Assembly: GCA_013115135.1 (NCBI GenBank)
Contig: JABANP010000059.1
Span: forward strand, 124,001-188,000
Direction of reading: 5' to 3'
DNA: 64,000 nt
Source: Perkinsus olseni
Taxonomy: Eukaryota; Perkinsozoa; Perkinsida; Perkinsidae
Shown here in pieces: positions 55,505 through 64,000 of the stretch; within the stretch, counting starts at the first letter, position 1; every line of letters begins with the position of its first letter. A program made the position numbers and the translations under genes. The notes under the pieces are model-generated. The model did not search any database. It was given only the letters and a program-made list of their open reading frames with translations, and was not told the DNA's origin.

Positions 55505-56614
55505 ATGGCCCCTCCGGGCTTGGCTTTTTTCCTCTTGCTCCGGCTGGCCACCTCGGCCGTAGATACAAAGGACAACGTAGTGGAAATAACTTCGGTAAAT
55601 TTTGACTACCTCCTTCGAGAGGTCGATGGTACGCGGCGGCGTCGATATTTCCGGCTGAGCTTGGGAGGGTCTTGCAAAAAGGGTTCTGTTGAGCAACGCG
55701 CCTTCGCTCACGGGGCTAAGGAAGTTCCCACGGGAGCGGCATGCCATCTGGTTTTCCCCGCCTCAGATCCCCGACCATTTCTGATATTTCTTCACTCGCC
55801 GACCTGCCCTCACTGCCAAGCATTGAAGCCCATCTGGGAAGACGTGTGTTCCGTAGCTGAGGAAGGGCAACGCTTCAGAGTTGGTAGTAATTACTATTCC
55901 GTTCGCTGCCTCCGACCAGAGTCCCCTCCACAGGCACGTTAGACTGCGTGGCACAATCCCACCTGTGCGAGCGTTTAGGCGAGACGAAGGTCCCCAGCGT
56001 GTAGTCGTCCGAGGTCTGGAAGGTCCCTACTCAACTCTGCCTTAGTTACGTCTTTTTCGATGATGGTCGGAAAATGCTGAAATACACAGGGGAGAAGGAT
56101 GGCGAGGAGATGACTGAATTTGCGTCGGGAGCATACAAGGCAATATGATGGGAATCTTTGCTTGACCCTTGCTCATGATGGGGAGAAAATCTGGAGACAG
56201 GTGCGTGGCAGTGATGCCGTGGAAGTCCCCACGCACGGACCTGCGAAGCGCTCATTTTCCGTGAGGGCTGTGGCCAAGGCTGTTGCCGCAGAGATTGTCA
56301 CAGTAATGCGCTTCTCCCCAGCGGGTTGCTGTGCCCTAATGGTAAAACCAACAGGGAGTGTCAAGGACCTCTCACTTCCTTGCTTCCAGTTGGTGGGCTT
56401 TCTCATGGGTATTCTGTTCGACGCCTTTGTGATCCGTGTTATACTGGATGAAGAGAACAGTGAAGACGCAGAGGAGCACGATGCACCTCAGGGGGCTGCC
56501 AAGGCCGGCGGGATGGAAGGTACTATGAATGAGCGTCGTATGAGGAATATCGGTGATTTCATGCAGGCTCTTCGTCCGAACCGAAGAAAACACGCTAGTC
56601 AACAGTCTTTTTGA
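55505..56614 (+). CDS. Thioredoxin-fold (PDI/TMX-like) membrane protein of the secretory pathway
   Basis: The ATG at 55505 starts MAPPGLAFFLLLRLATSAVD, a signal peptide. A thioredoxin domain follows: ITSVNFDYLLREVDG, then FLIFLHSPTCPHCQALKPIW with the redox motif CPHC, then LDCVAQSHLCERLGETKVPS-V and YVFFDDGRKMLKYTGEKDGE, with the conserved cis-Pro region in KVPSV. The C-terminal half has VRAVAKAVAAEIVTVMRFS and a membrane segment LVGFLMGILFDAFVIRVILD, then an acidic cytosolic tail ending RRKHASQQSF at 56614. CPHC is the DsbA-type dipeptide, more oxidising than the CGHC of PDI, so a role in disulfide formation or isomerisation in the ER is likely. Two introns in the thioredoxin part and two later ones keep frame. 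Confidence 0.82.
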
Positions 56615-56894
56615 AGATTATTCTGATACTTGAGCTTCATGTGAGATAGCTCACCTTGCGTAGCATCAAGTTCACTGGGGATGTCGTAGCGCACAGACGG
56701 GACAGATGTGCAGAAGGTACACAAAAAGGGGGACAGGGAGGAAGGCCTCAGCGGTAGGGGCGACTACGCGACACCAGACCGGATCGCAGTGCGGTCACCG
56801 CACATGCTCTTCATCATCGAAGAAAGAACCACATGTAACTTCGCGATCAACAGTGAATCCGCCCAAGTCGTTAGTCGTTACTCCTTTCTTACTC

Positions 56895-59507
56895 ATGTCT
56901 GACTTCCTTTTCGGAGACCTATCACCCAGCACAGCCATACTGGGTATCCTTCTTGGCATGCTCCTGGCAGTGGTGAGTTGCGGGCTTGGTGCGGTAGGAA
57001 TTCGGTGAGGGAGGACTTCTATTGTGTGCCCTAGGTGATGCCGAGGCTTTTAAAGCCTACGGTCACTGCTTCTGGCGAGAAAAAGGAGTATATGGATCTC
57101 GTATCCAATGGGCAGGTAAGCCGATGGGGACTATCTGTCAGGGTTTCGGTTTATGAGTTTATTAGGTTCTGTTTGATGATAACAGGAAAGAGGGGCAAAC
57201 ATGCGTGCATTCTGCACAGATCTTTGAGAAGCAGGTGATCAGCAATGGCCTTTGCGGCACGCCTTCTACCGTTCTGGCTGGCATCGTCTTCCATAAAACG
57301 CTGAGATTCTCGTGACGAGAACAGCATAAGAAACAATATCCTCATGTCACTGCTCACAGGTTGACTTCAATGCCTTTAGCAAGCAATTCTGCAAAATATA
57401 CGGATCAAACGGCCGCTTCGGACAGCGACTTGTTAACAAGGGAGGTATTATTAACGGAGAGACTCTCACCGTATTCAGTAGACGCTGCTAGGAAGCAGAG
57501 TTTGTCAGATGAGAGGCCCTACTGGATAAAGCCTGATCCGTACTGGAGGCCTGAGGACAACATATCTTGTGTTACTGATCGTACGGACCACAAGGGGTTC
57601 GAAGAGATGTTGGGCAAGATGTGCGCAACTCCCCTGCCGCTAAGGTAGCAGTAATAGCTCTTCAATTCCTACTCTAAGCTTCTCTTTCCTTAGTCAACCA
57701 TTGTGGCAGTTGGTGTACTTCCAGAACTACGTCAGGGAGGACAATGGAGAACTCACTAGTGCATTCATCTGGAAGTGCGGTACACCGAGGATTTCCGGGA
57801 TTTACGGTATGAGTGCTGCCTTAGATACCACCACTCGATGGCTGATGGCTTCACTGCTATGCGCCATGTAAGCGAGGGAAACCATTCGCGCCTCATCATC
57901 CTGTTTATCCCAGACTTGCTCTCACTGCGTGCCAGTCGCCGAGGGACAGAAGATGGAGGATGTCTTCATCAAACCCAAAGCAGGGGCTAAGGTCATACCG
58001 CCGAAAGGTCGACCACGTCTTTTGTTTTTACGTTGAATGGTTTATGACGCTCTATATTCCCTTAGCGTTCTCGCCCATCGCTCCTCACAATTGCCAAGAA
58101 GACTGTCACCGCCTTCTGCAAGCTGGTGTTCTTACCTAAGGACCCTGTGAGCCCGTGCAAGCCCAACTATACCCAACATCATGGTTCCAAGAGGTAGTGG
58201 TAGCGATAATGGCTATCTTCCGATTGTAATCACGACTTCATCATCAGAGCCACTGCCTTCACGTATCTTGGAGAAGAGTTCTCTGTTGCCAAGATCAAGG
58301 AGATTGCTCACTCGGCCACCACCACTGACCATAAGAAGTCAGTCAATGATGTAGTGAGGGAAGTGGGGACACCTAGCTCACTCGATCAGAGGACGAGCTG
58401 CATTCTCTACTTTTGAGCTGACTATCGCGCCCGTCAGGTCCTTTTGGCCGCCATCTCCCGGGCTTTGGGAATGTACTGTGAAGAGAAGAAGGACAAGGTG
58501 GAAAACGTGAAGGTGCGTCCTGCCTGATGGTGTTTGCCGAATGATTGGTGCATCCCAGCCTCGGTATAATTCTTTCAGATACCTGAGAACTTCCAGTCGG
58601 CCATGTGGGTGTCGCTAGATAGAGCTTCCCCATTCAAGTTCGAAAAGGGCGAGAGGAGATGGGGTAACGAAGGCTTAGGCGTGTGCTACCTCAGCCTGCC
58701 GATTGGAGTCAAGTCGGCTGTGGACCAGTTGAACATCGGTAGGACATGGTCGCATCATCGTGCTCTCTCATCAACTTTATTCTGCTGCTTCAGTCTACCA
58801 CCGAATCAGAGACCTCATCGGTTCCCCTGAGCCTCTGCTCGCCAACAAACTTCAAGCTCTTATCGCATTATTGCCATATCCTATTGCCCATTTCCTTTGG
58901 CCTCGCGTGACAGATAAAGTGAGTGAAGACGCGAATAGAGACTGTCGTATGCGTGGTATTATAGGTTACACTATCCATATCAAACGTACCCGGCCCACAA
59001 GCCCAACTGAGGTGGCCCGTTAACAGAGATGAGGACCTCAAGGAACAGGTCAGCTCATATCTTCGTCTTGCCCCGGCATTTGGCCTTCCATTTGTTTCTC
59101 AACGGTAGATACCACGCTCCGGCATCATCAGAGATATGCTCTTCTTCGTTCCGCCTGTCTACGATATTGGTAGGCTCTGTGTTCCATCGCTTCTGAGGTT
59201 TCCGTCTCACACAAGTCTTCCCTCTTTGATGGCTGATGCACTGACCGACTTGCGGGCCAAGACCACACGTACGGTATCACTGTAACATGGTTAGGTATCA
59301 TGGCCTCCATCATCTCCTACAACAACCGAGTGAATGTTGGTATGACTACTGCAGGCGAGTGGATCGATCAAGTAAGCGGTCCTCTGTTGAAAACAAGCAG
59401 ACCGTACTTCCTTTCAGGATGACGTCCACCATATCATCTATGATCTCGTTCCTCGTGCCATGAGAGATATCCGAGACGGCGTTGCCAGCTGTGAAAATAC
59501 CGAGTAG
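56895..59507 (+). CDS. Wax-ester synthase/diacylglycerol acyltransferase (WSD type), copy 1
   Basis: These bifunctional membrane-associated enzymes esterify acyl-CoA to fatty alcohols or diacylglycerol, making wax esters and triacylglycerol. The predicted N-terminus at 56895 has a membrane helix (STAILGILLGMLLAVV). Family landmarks follow: PYWIKPDPYWRPEDNISC, PLWQLVYFQNYVREDNGELT, the catalytic motif HHSMADGFTAM (HHxxxDG), and later the C-terminal DUF1298-like part with QSAMWVSLDRASPFKF, then RWGNEGLGVCYLSLPIG and MASIISYNNRVNVGMTTAGE. It ends DIRDGVASCENTE at 59507. At least ten exons. The assignment of the N-terminal helix exon and of the exons between 57035 and 57360 is tentative. Confidence 0.85.
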
Positions 59508-60180
59508 AGTTTCCCTTGAGAGCTCTATAATATGGTGTCCAGCACTTCGTCTGCATACCCTTCTTTATGTTAGCTGCCCGACGGGCACTGTTGTAGTTCC
59601 TGAATGATAGCCCAATTGCGCCCTCGTCAGAGTTAGTACATTTCATCCACTGCTCCAGTCTACTTGGCGAATTACGCCAGAGTTCACTGTTCGATAAGCG
59701 GAAACTGTCGTTGAGTTTCTTAGTTGAATCATGACGAGTCGTGACGTGATCTACGAAATCGCTTGCGCGGTGTGATGGCCTATCAGCGCGCCGGAAAGCG
59801 CGGTCGCGACTCGCGACTCGCGAATCACTAAACCACAACACCGTCTCGAACATAACCGGATATAAAGGACAGATCAGAGAAGCGATATTCAATACTCATG
59901 GAGAATAGTGGCGTTAGCAGGAGTGAATTCACGCGAGGAACACCTGGTCCAGGTGTTCCTTGCGTGTTCTCCAGGTGACCTGGAGAATTTGGACTAGCAG
60001 TCCCGCATGCGCACGCATGCGCAGTATGGCGTCACGTCCGGTGGAGCCGTCGTCGTCGAGTAACCGAGGCAGAGTACTCCTCAGAGAATTCAATACGGAT
60101 AGCGCAAGTGAGTACAACCTCGGACGAGAGCTGATCAACGTTTCAAGCCATCAACTAGCTCGTCGTCTATAGCAGTTTTC
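59508..60180. other. Spacer between the two acyltransferase genes
   Basis: No supported gene. It contains a GC-rich patch of short direct and inverted repeats (59740-59830, repeats of cgcgactcgcga and related words) and the hairpin cluster at 59937-60020. The promoter of acyltransferase copy 2 should lie here. Confidence 0.6.
59937..59987. repeat. Two adjacent perfect hairpins
   Basis: Hairpin 1 has 11-bp arms, ggaacacctgg (59937-59947) and ccaggtgttcc (59949-59959), around a single T. Hairpin 2 has 10-bp arms, ttctccaggt (59967-59976) and acctggagaa (59978-59987), around a single G. Both share the core ccaggt. A direct repeat of gcatgcgc follows at about 60004-60021. Confidence 0.9.
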
Positions 60181-62864
60181 ATGCCCATGATCGAGCTGCC
60201 TCAGCCGACCTTCTCGTCGGCGGTCGTGTGCGTCATCGTCGGCATCTTCACTTTGAAAGTACGTCCGATGTGCGATAAAGCCACCTGCCGATCCAGTCAG
60301 CTCTTCTCTCAGTTAGTCTCGGTTTTCCTGAAGCGGAAAGGAGCGAGTGCTTCGAAAAGCAGCAGAGACGATCTGGACGCCCTTTCCCGATGCCTGGTGA
60401 GCCGTGGTGTCGATTCTCCTCACTCGCGTGTAGTGATTATTCTCGGGAAAGGACACGTGTATGGAGTTGAAGTCGCCTTCCTGTGTGGGTTTTGATGACA
60501 CCCAGTGAGCAGGTGCTTTTTGAAGACGACAAGGAGGAAGCAGTTCTGTTCGTTCATGCGGCCGAAATTTTTCAAGAGAAGGTAGCTGCAGGAGTTGCAG
60601 GGATGTTGCTGCTGAGATTCATCGACACCGCGTGGAGTGGTTCCGAGTTGTTTGCGAAGCTGCGTACGGGCAGGCCACTCAAGTGACATTGCAGTAGAGC
60701 TTCGCCTTCGGACAAACGACATGTTAATAGCGATGGGGAGCTTCAGGTCGCTTTCGCTGGCTTCGCCGAGCAATTTATACGTATTTATTGCGGGAAAGGG
60801 AGGTTTGCTCAACGTCTAGTGCAGGACGATGGTAAACAGCATTCCCGTTCGAGCAGCTTCGCCTGGACTCCTTGTAGGAGATCGCCCCTACTGGACCCAA
60901 GCTGCTGACGACTGGAAGCCCATGGACAACATTAGCTGTATCGATGAGGATATCACCCATGAGGGGCTCGAGAAGATGCTCGGAGACATGTGCTCGACCC
61001 CTCTTCCTACTGAGTACAGCTCCTGTGATCTTTAAGACATGATGGACACACTCCTTCAGCAAACCTCTGTGGCGAGTCGTTTTCCTTCAAAATTATAAGC
61101 CGAGAGACAGTGATGTCATCACCAGTGCATTCGTTTGGAAGTGAGTGACCGCTCTTGGCATCGGGTCGTCGAAGTTTTCGTGACAGATACCATCACACGA
61201 TTGCCGATGGTTTCACAGCCATGCGGCATGTAGGCGGCGATCTCGGCCAACTCCTGCCGAATGCGGTCCCTTCATCAGGTTGTCTCGCATTGCACACCAG
61301 TAGATGAGACCAAAACCATTGAAGAGCTATTTTCTACCAGCCGCGATGTGTCCGCTAGAAGGGAGAAGGTAAGGATTAAACGGAGTCACAGTTGTTCAGA
61401 GTGCAATTTCGGGCTATTCTCCTCTGGAGGGCTTTTGCTACGTCAGGTTAGCCTCAGTTCAATAGGGACGCTGATCTCCAAGTTTTCCAACGCAGTTCTG
61501 AAACTTGTTTTTCTGCCGAAGGACCCGCCAAATCCATGCAAACCCAATTATCACCTTGAGAAGAGGTCGAGAAGGTGAGCATCGTTACCGCATCGATGTT
61601 GGTCACTTAGGGTTACACCAGTGATCAACAAAACCCCGGCATAAAGGCTTGATGTTTACACTAACTTCTACTTAGGGTTTGTTCTTTTGCCGGGCTAGGC
61701 GAGGAATTTTCTGTGAAGGAGATTAAGAAGCTCGCTCGCCAAGCTTCGGTAGGGCAGAGCAAGAAGACCACCGTCAACGACGTACGAGAGCACGAGGGAT
61801 TCATGCCCTACCAGAGTTTCAGATACTCATCACGGCTGTTTTTCGGACTCTAGCTAAGTATTGCGAGGAGAACCCTGGGAAGGGAGGACAGGTGGGTCAG
61901 ATCCGGCTGGGTCCCTCCTGTTCAGCCATCCCGACCCCACCATGAGGATCCTCGATTTTAGACCCCAGAGAAGTTGACTGCCGGAATGTGGGTGGCATTA
62001 AACTCGGGCTCCCCCTTCGAGTTTGCCCCAACCGAATCGAAGTGGGGAAATGAGAAGCTGGGGGTGTGCTACTTGAATGCTCCGGTGAAGACCATCCCGG
62101 CTGAGGAGCAACTCGGAGCAGGTGAAACGAGTGCTTCCTTCAGTCAACATTCGAGTCCAGTCGCTTCGATGATCGCCTTGGTCTCTCAGTACACCGCGGG
62201 ATTCGCGAGTTGATAGGGTCTCCTGAGCCCTACGTAGCCAACCGAGTACTATCTTTTTTCGGCGCCCTCCCGCATTGCATCGCCAAGCCTTGGTGGGACA
62301 TGACCGCCGATAAAGTGAGAACAAGATGTTAATTCCAACACCTAGTGAGACCACAGCAGTGCCCACTCGTCAGGTGACTATCTCCCTCTCTAACGTGCCG
62401 GGACCTCAGGCCGCATTGCGCTGGCCTGTTAACCGTCACGAGGACCTCAAGGAACAGGTGAGATGAACTAAGAGCCCCTCATGTGCGGCAGGCTTGAGGA
62501 TTATGTACACGCCATCAGATACCCCGCACCGGCCTCATACGAGACTTGCTCTTCTTTGTGCCACCGGTCCTAGACGTTGGTAATGCTGTTCTTTGACGGG
62601 ATTCCAAGGGCGTTCGGTACTGAATTCACTTACATCAGGTATAATGCTGTGCATAATCTCCTACAACGATCGAGTGAACGTTGGTATGGCCACAGCCGGA
62701 GACTGGATTAACCAGGTGAGCTCTCGTCGATACATTGCTGGTTGCCGACGGATGACGTATGCAAGCACTTCCCTTGTGTTGCTCAGGCTGATGCAGACCG
62801 GATGATTAAAGATTTTTTCCCTCAAGCGATGCGAGAGATTAAGCAAACTATGTCGTCTCCCTGA
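60181..62864 (+). CDS. Wax-ester synthase/diacylglycerol acyltransferase (WSD type), copy 2
   Basis: The ATG at 60181 begins MPMIELPQPTFSSAVVCVIV, then GIFTLK, a membrane helix, followed by KRKGASASKSSRDDLDAL and EDDKEEAVLFVHAAEIFQEK. The shared landmarks are GDRPYWTQAADDWKPMDNIS, then HEGLEKMLGDMCSTPLP, VVFLQNYKPRDSDVITSAFV, the catalytic HHTIADGFTAM, SNAVLKLVFLPKDPPNPCKP, GMWVALNSGSPFEF, then KWGNEKLGVCYLNAPV, and ISYNDRVNVGMATAGDWINQ. It ends DFFPQAMREIKQTMSSP with TGA at 62862-62864. Exon order parallels copy 1, so the two arose by an older tandem duplication and have since diverged substantially. Same predicted role in storage-lipid synthesis. Confidence 0.85.
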
Positions 62865-63120
62865 GGTTATCTCTTTCAACCTATTGAAATAACGTTTGGT
62901 TTGAAGTTCTGGAGCGATGAACTTACCAACGCAACGCCACTCTTATGGACAGGAAGAATCAATCGACGATTCTGATACTCGTCATAACTTTTGAGCAACG
63001 AGACGCTCAGCAACCACATCTCCTCACATACGCTAACTTAACATTCTCAATAAATAATCCTAATAATCGAGTGCTTAGCCCTTTATGGAGCAGGAAGCTC
63101 ATGGAACCTTCACGTTCCCT
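62865..63120. other. Convergent spacer between acyltransferase copy 2 and enolase
   Basis: Both flanking genes end here, pointing at each other, so this should hold two 3' ends. AT-rich patches (about 63030-63065) could contain cleavage signals, but none is definite. Confidence 0.5.
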
Positions 63121-64000
63121 CTACTTGCAGCGAGGGAAGTTCTTCCCGCCGGCGAAGGTAGCCTTGGGGCCAAGCTCTTCTTCAATACGCATGAGCTGGT
63201 TGTACTTGCACAACCTCTCGGTACGGCAGGGAGCACCAGTCTTGATCTGGCCGGTGCCGAGGCCGACGACGAGATCAGCGATAAAGGTATCCTCGGTCTC
63301 ACCGGAGCGATGAGAAACCATGACAGTCCAACCGGCGCCGACGGCCTTGTTATTGGCCTCGATGGACTCGGTGACGGAACCGATCTGGTTGACCTTAAGG
63401 AGGAGGGCGTTGCAGGCCTTCTCATCGATACCCTTCTGGATACGCTTGGGGTTGGTGACAAGAAGATCATCACCGACGATCTGAATGCTGTTGCCGTCCT
63501 TAGCGGTGAACTTGTTGAAAGTTGTCCAGTCATTCTCGTCGAAGGGGTCCTCAAGGAATACGAAGGGGTATTTGTTGATCAGCTCTTCCAGATACGTGAC
63601 CATCTCGTCGCCGGTCTTGACAGACTCAGGATGCGGCTTGCTGTTCTTGAAGTCAAGATCGTACTTGCCACTCTTCTTGTCAAGGCACTCGGAGGCGGCG
63701 AAATCGCACCCAATGCGGCAGGTATCCTCATGACCGGACTTCTTGATAGCCTCCTGCAGGACCTTCAAAGCCTCATCCATATCCTGAATGGAAGGAGCGA
63801 ATCCACCCTCATCACCGACGTTGGTGGCGTCCTGGCCGTACTTGGCGTTGATCACAGACTTGAGCTGATGATAGACCTCAGCGGCGAATCTGATTGCCTC
63901 GTGGATGGACTTGGCGCCGCAGGGGACGAGCATGAACTCCTGGCAAGCGAGACGGTTACCAGCGTGCTTGCCACCGTTGATGACGTTGAAGCAGGGGCAG
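63121..64000 (-). CDS. ENO: Enolase (5' part beyond the window)
   Basis: The glycolytic enzyme converting 2-phosphoglycerate to phosphoenolpyruvate. The frame is open from the window edge ([20 protein letters not shown]) to TAG at 63121-63123 without introns. Visible landmarks are the catalytic Glu pair region and metal ligands: [30 protein letters not shown] (metal Glu/Asp), [10 protein letters not shown] (metal Asp), [16 protein letters not shown] (catalytic Lys), [20 protein letters not shown] (the enolase signature and phosphate-binding SHRSGE), and [11 protein letters not shown]. The Lys, Glu and Asp active-site residues are intact. Codon choice is more biased than in neighbours, as in highly expressed genes. 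About the first 150 residues lie outside the window, so the alveolate-specific N-terminal insertion cannot be checked. Confidence 0.97.
   Translation of the reverse strand, partial: CPCFNVINGGKHAGNRLACQEFMLVPCGAKSIHEAIRFAAEVYHQLKSVINAKYGQDATNVGDEGGFAPSIQDMDEALKVLQEAIKKSGHEDTCRIGCDFAASECLDKKSGKYDLDFKNSKPHPESVKTGDEMVTYLEELINKYPFVFLEDPFDENDWTTFNKFTAKDGNSIQIVGDDLLVTNPKRIQKGIDEKACNALLLKVNQIGSVTESIEANNKAVGAGWTVMVSHRSGETEDTFIADLVVGLGTGQIKTGAPCRTERLCKYNQLMRIEEELGPKATFAGGKNFPRCK

Noticed and set aside
63099..63554. Minus-strand 151-codon frame overlapping enolase
   Set aside because: It is Ser/Pro/Arg-rich out-of-frame sequence inside the highly conserved enolase reading frame.
1..64000. CRISPR arrays, rRNA genes, spliced-leader RNA genes
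   Set aside because: No regularly spaced direct repeats and no rRNA-like sequence were noticed, and reading for the dinoflagellate/Perkinsus-type leader core (ccatnttggctcaag) found no match, though an exhaustive search was not possible by eye.

Overview
This is a window of a eukaryotic nuclear genome: genes are split by many short GT-AG introns (about 25-150 nt), there are no operons or Shine-Dalgarno sites, and one nuclear tRNA gene is present. The best guess is a perkinsozoan alveolate (Perkinsus or a close relative). The main reasons are a nuclear-encoded, split cytochrome c oxidase subunit 2 (only the N-terminal half, COX2A, with its own mitochondrial presequence), compact intron-rich genes on both strands, and roughly balanced base composition. 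The species is inference. Splice junctions below were placed by eye from frame continuity and GT/AG sites; gene ends are firmer than internal boundaries.

Left part (1-16.8 kb): an R2R3 MYB regulator (-); an unknown membrane protein (-) divergent from COX2A (+); a secreted C69-family dipeptidase (-) with a one-base frame break; then a long unidentified multi-exon stretch (-) and a gene-poor region. Middle (16.8-43 kb): TFIIS (+), 3-hydroxyanthranilate 3,4-dioxygenase (+), tRNA-Ser(GCT) (-), NOP9 (-), a small predicted acylated membrane protein (-), a DTW-domain tRNA-modification enzyme (-), a secreted unknown (-), an ankyrin-repeat protein (-), a secretory-pathway glycosyltransferase (-), mitochondrial ATP synthase delta subunit (+), an aspartyl/asparaginyl beta-hydroxylase-like protein (+), a proline-rich unknown (+) and a probable CENP-C kinetochore protein (+).

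Right part (42.4-64 kb): a tandem triplication of a cytochrome P450 gene lies between the CENP-C-like gene and a cyclin. The spacer between copies 2 and 3 carries a copy of the cyclin first exon fused to a copy of the CENP-C-like last exon, which records how the array arose. Copy 3 is a pseudogene. After the cyclin come an ER thioredoxin-fold membrane protein (+), two tandem wax-ester synthase/DGAT genes (+) separated by a cluster of hairpins, and the C-terminal part of enolase (-) running off the window edge.

Functionally the window mixes housekeeping genes (transcription elongation, ribosome biogenesis, tRNA modification, glycolysis, respiration, chromosome segregation) with an expanding metabolic module (P450s, neutral-lipid acyltransferases). 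No CRISPR array, rRNA gene or complete transposon was recognised.
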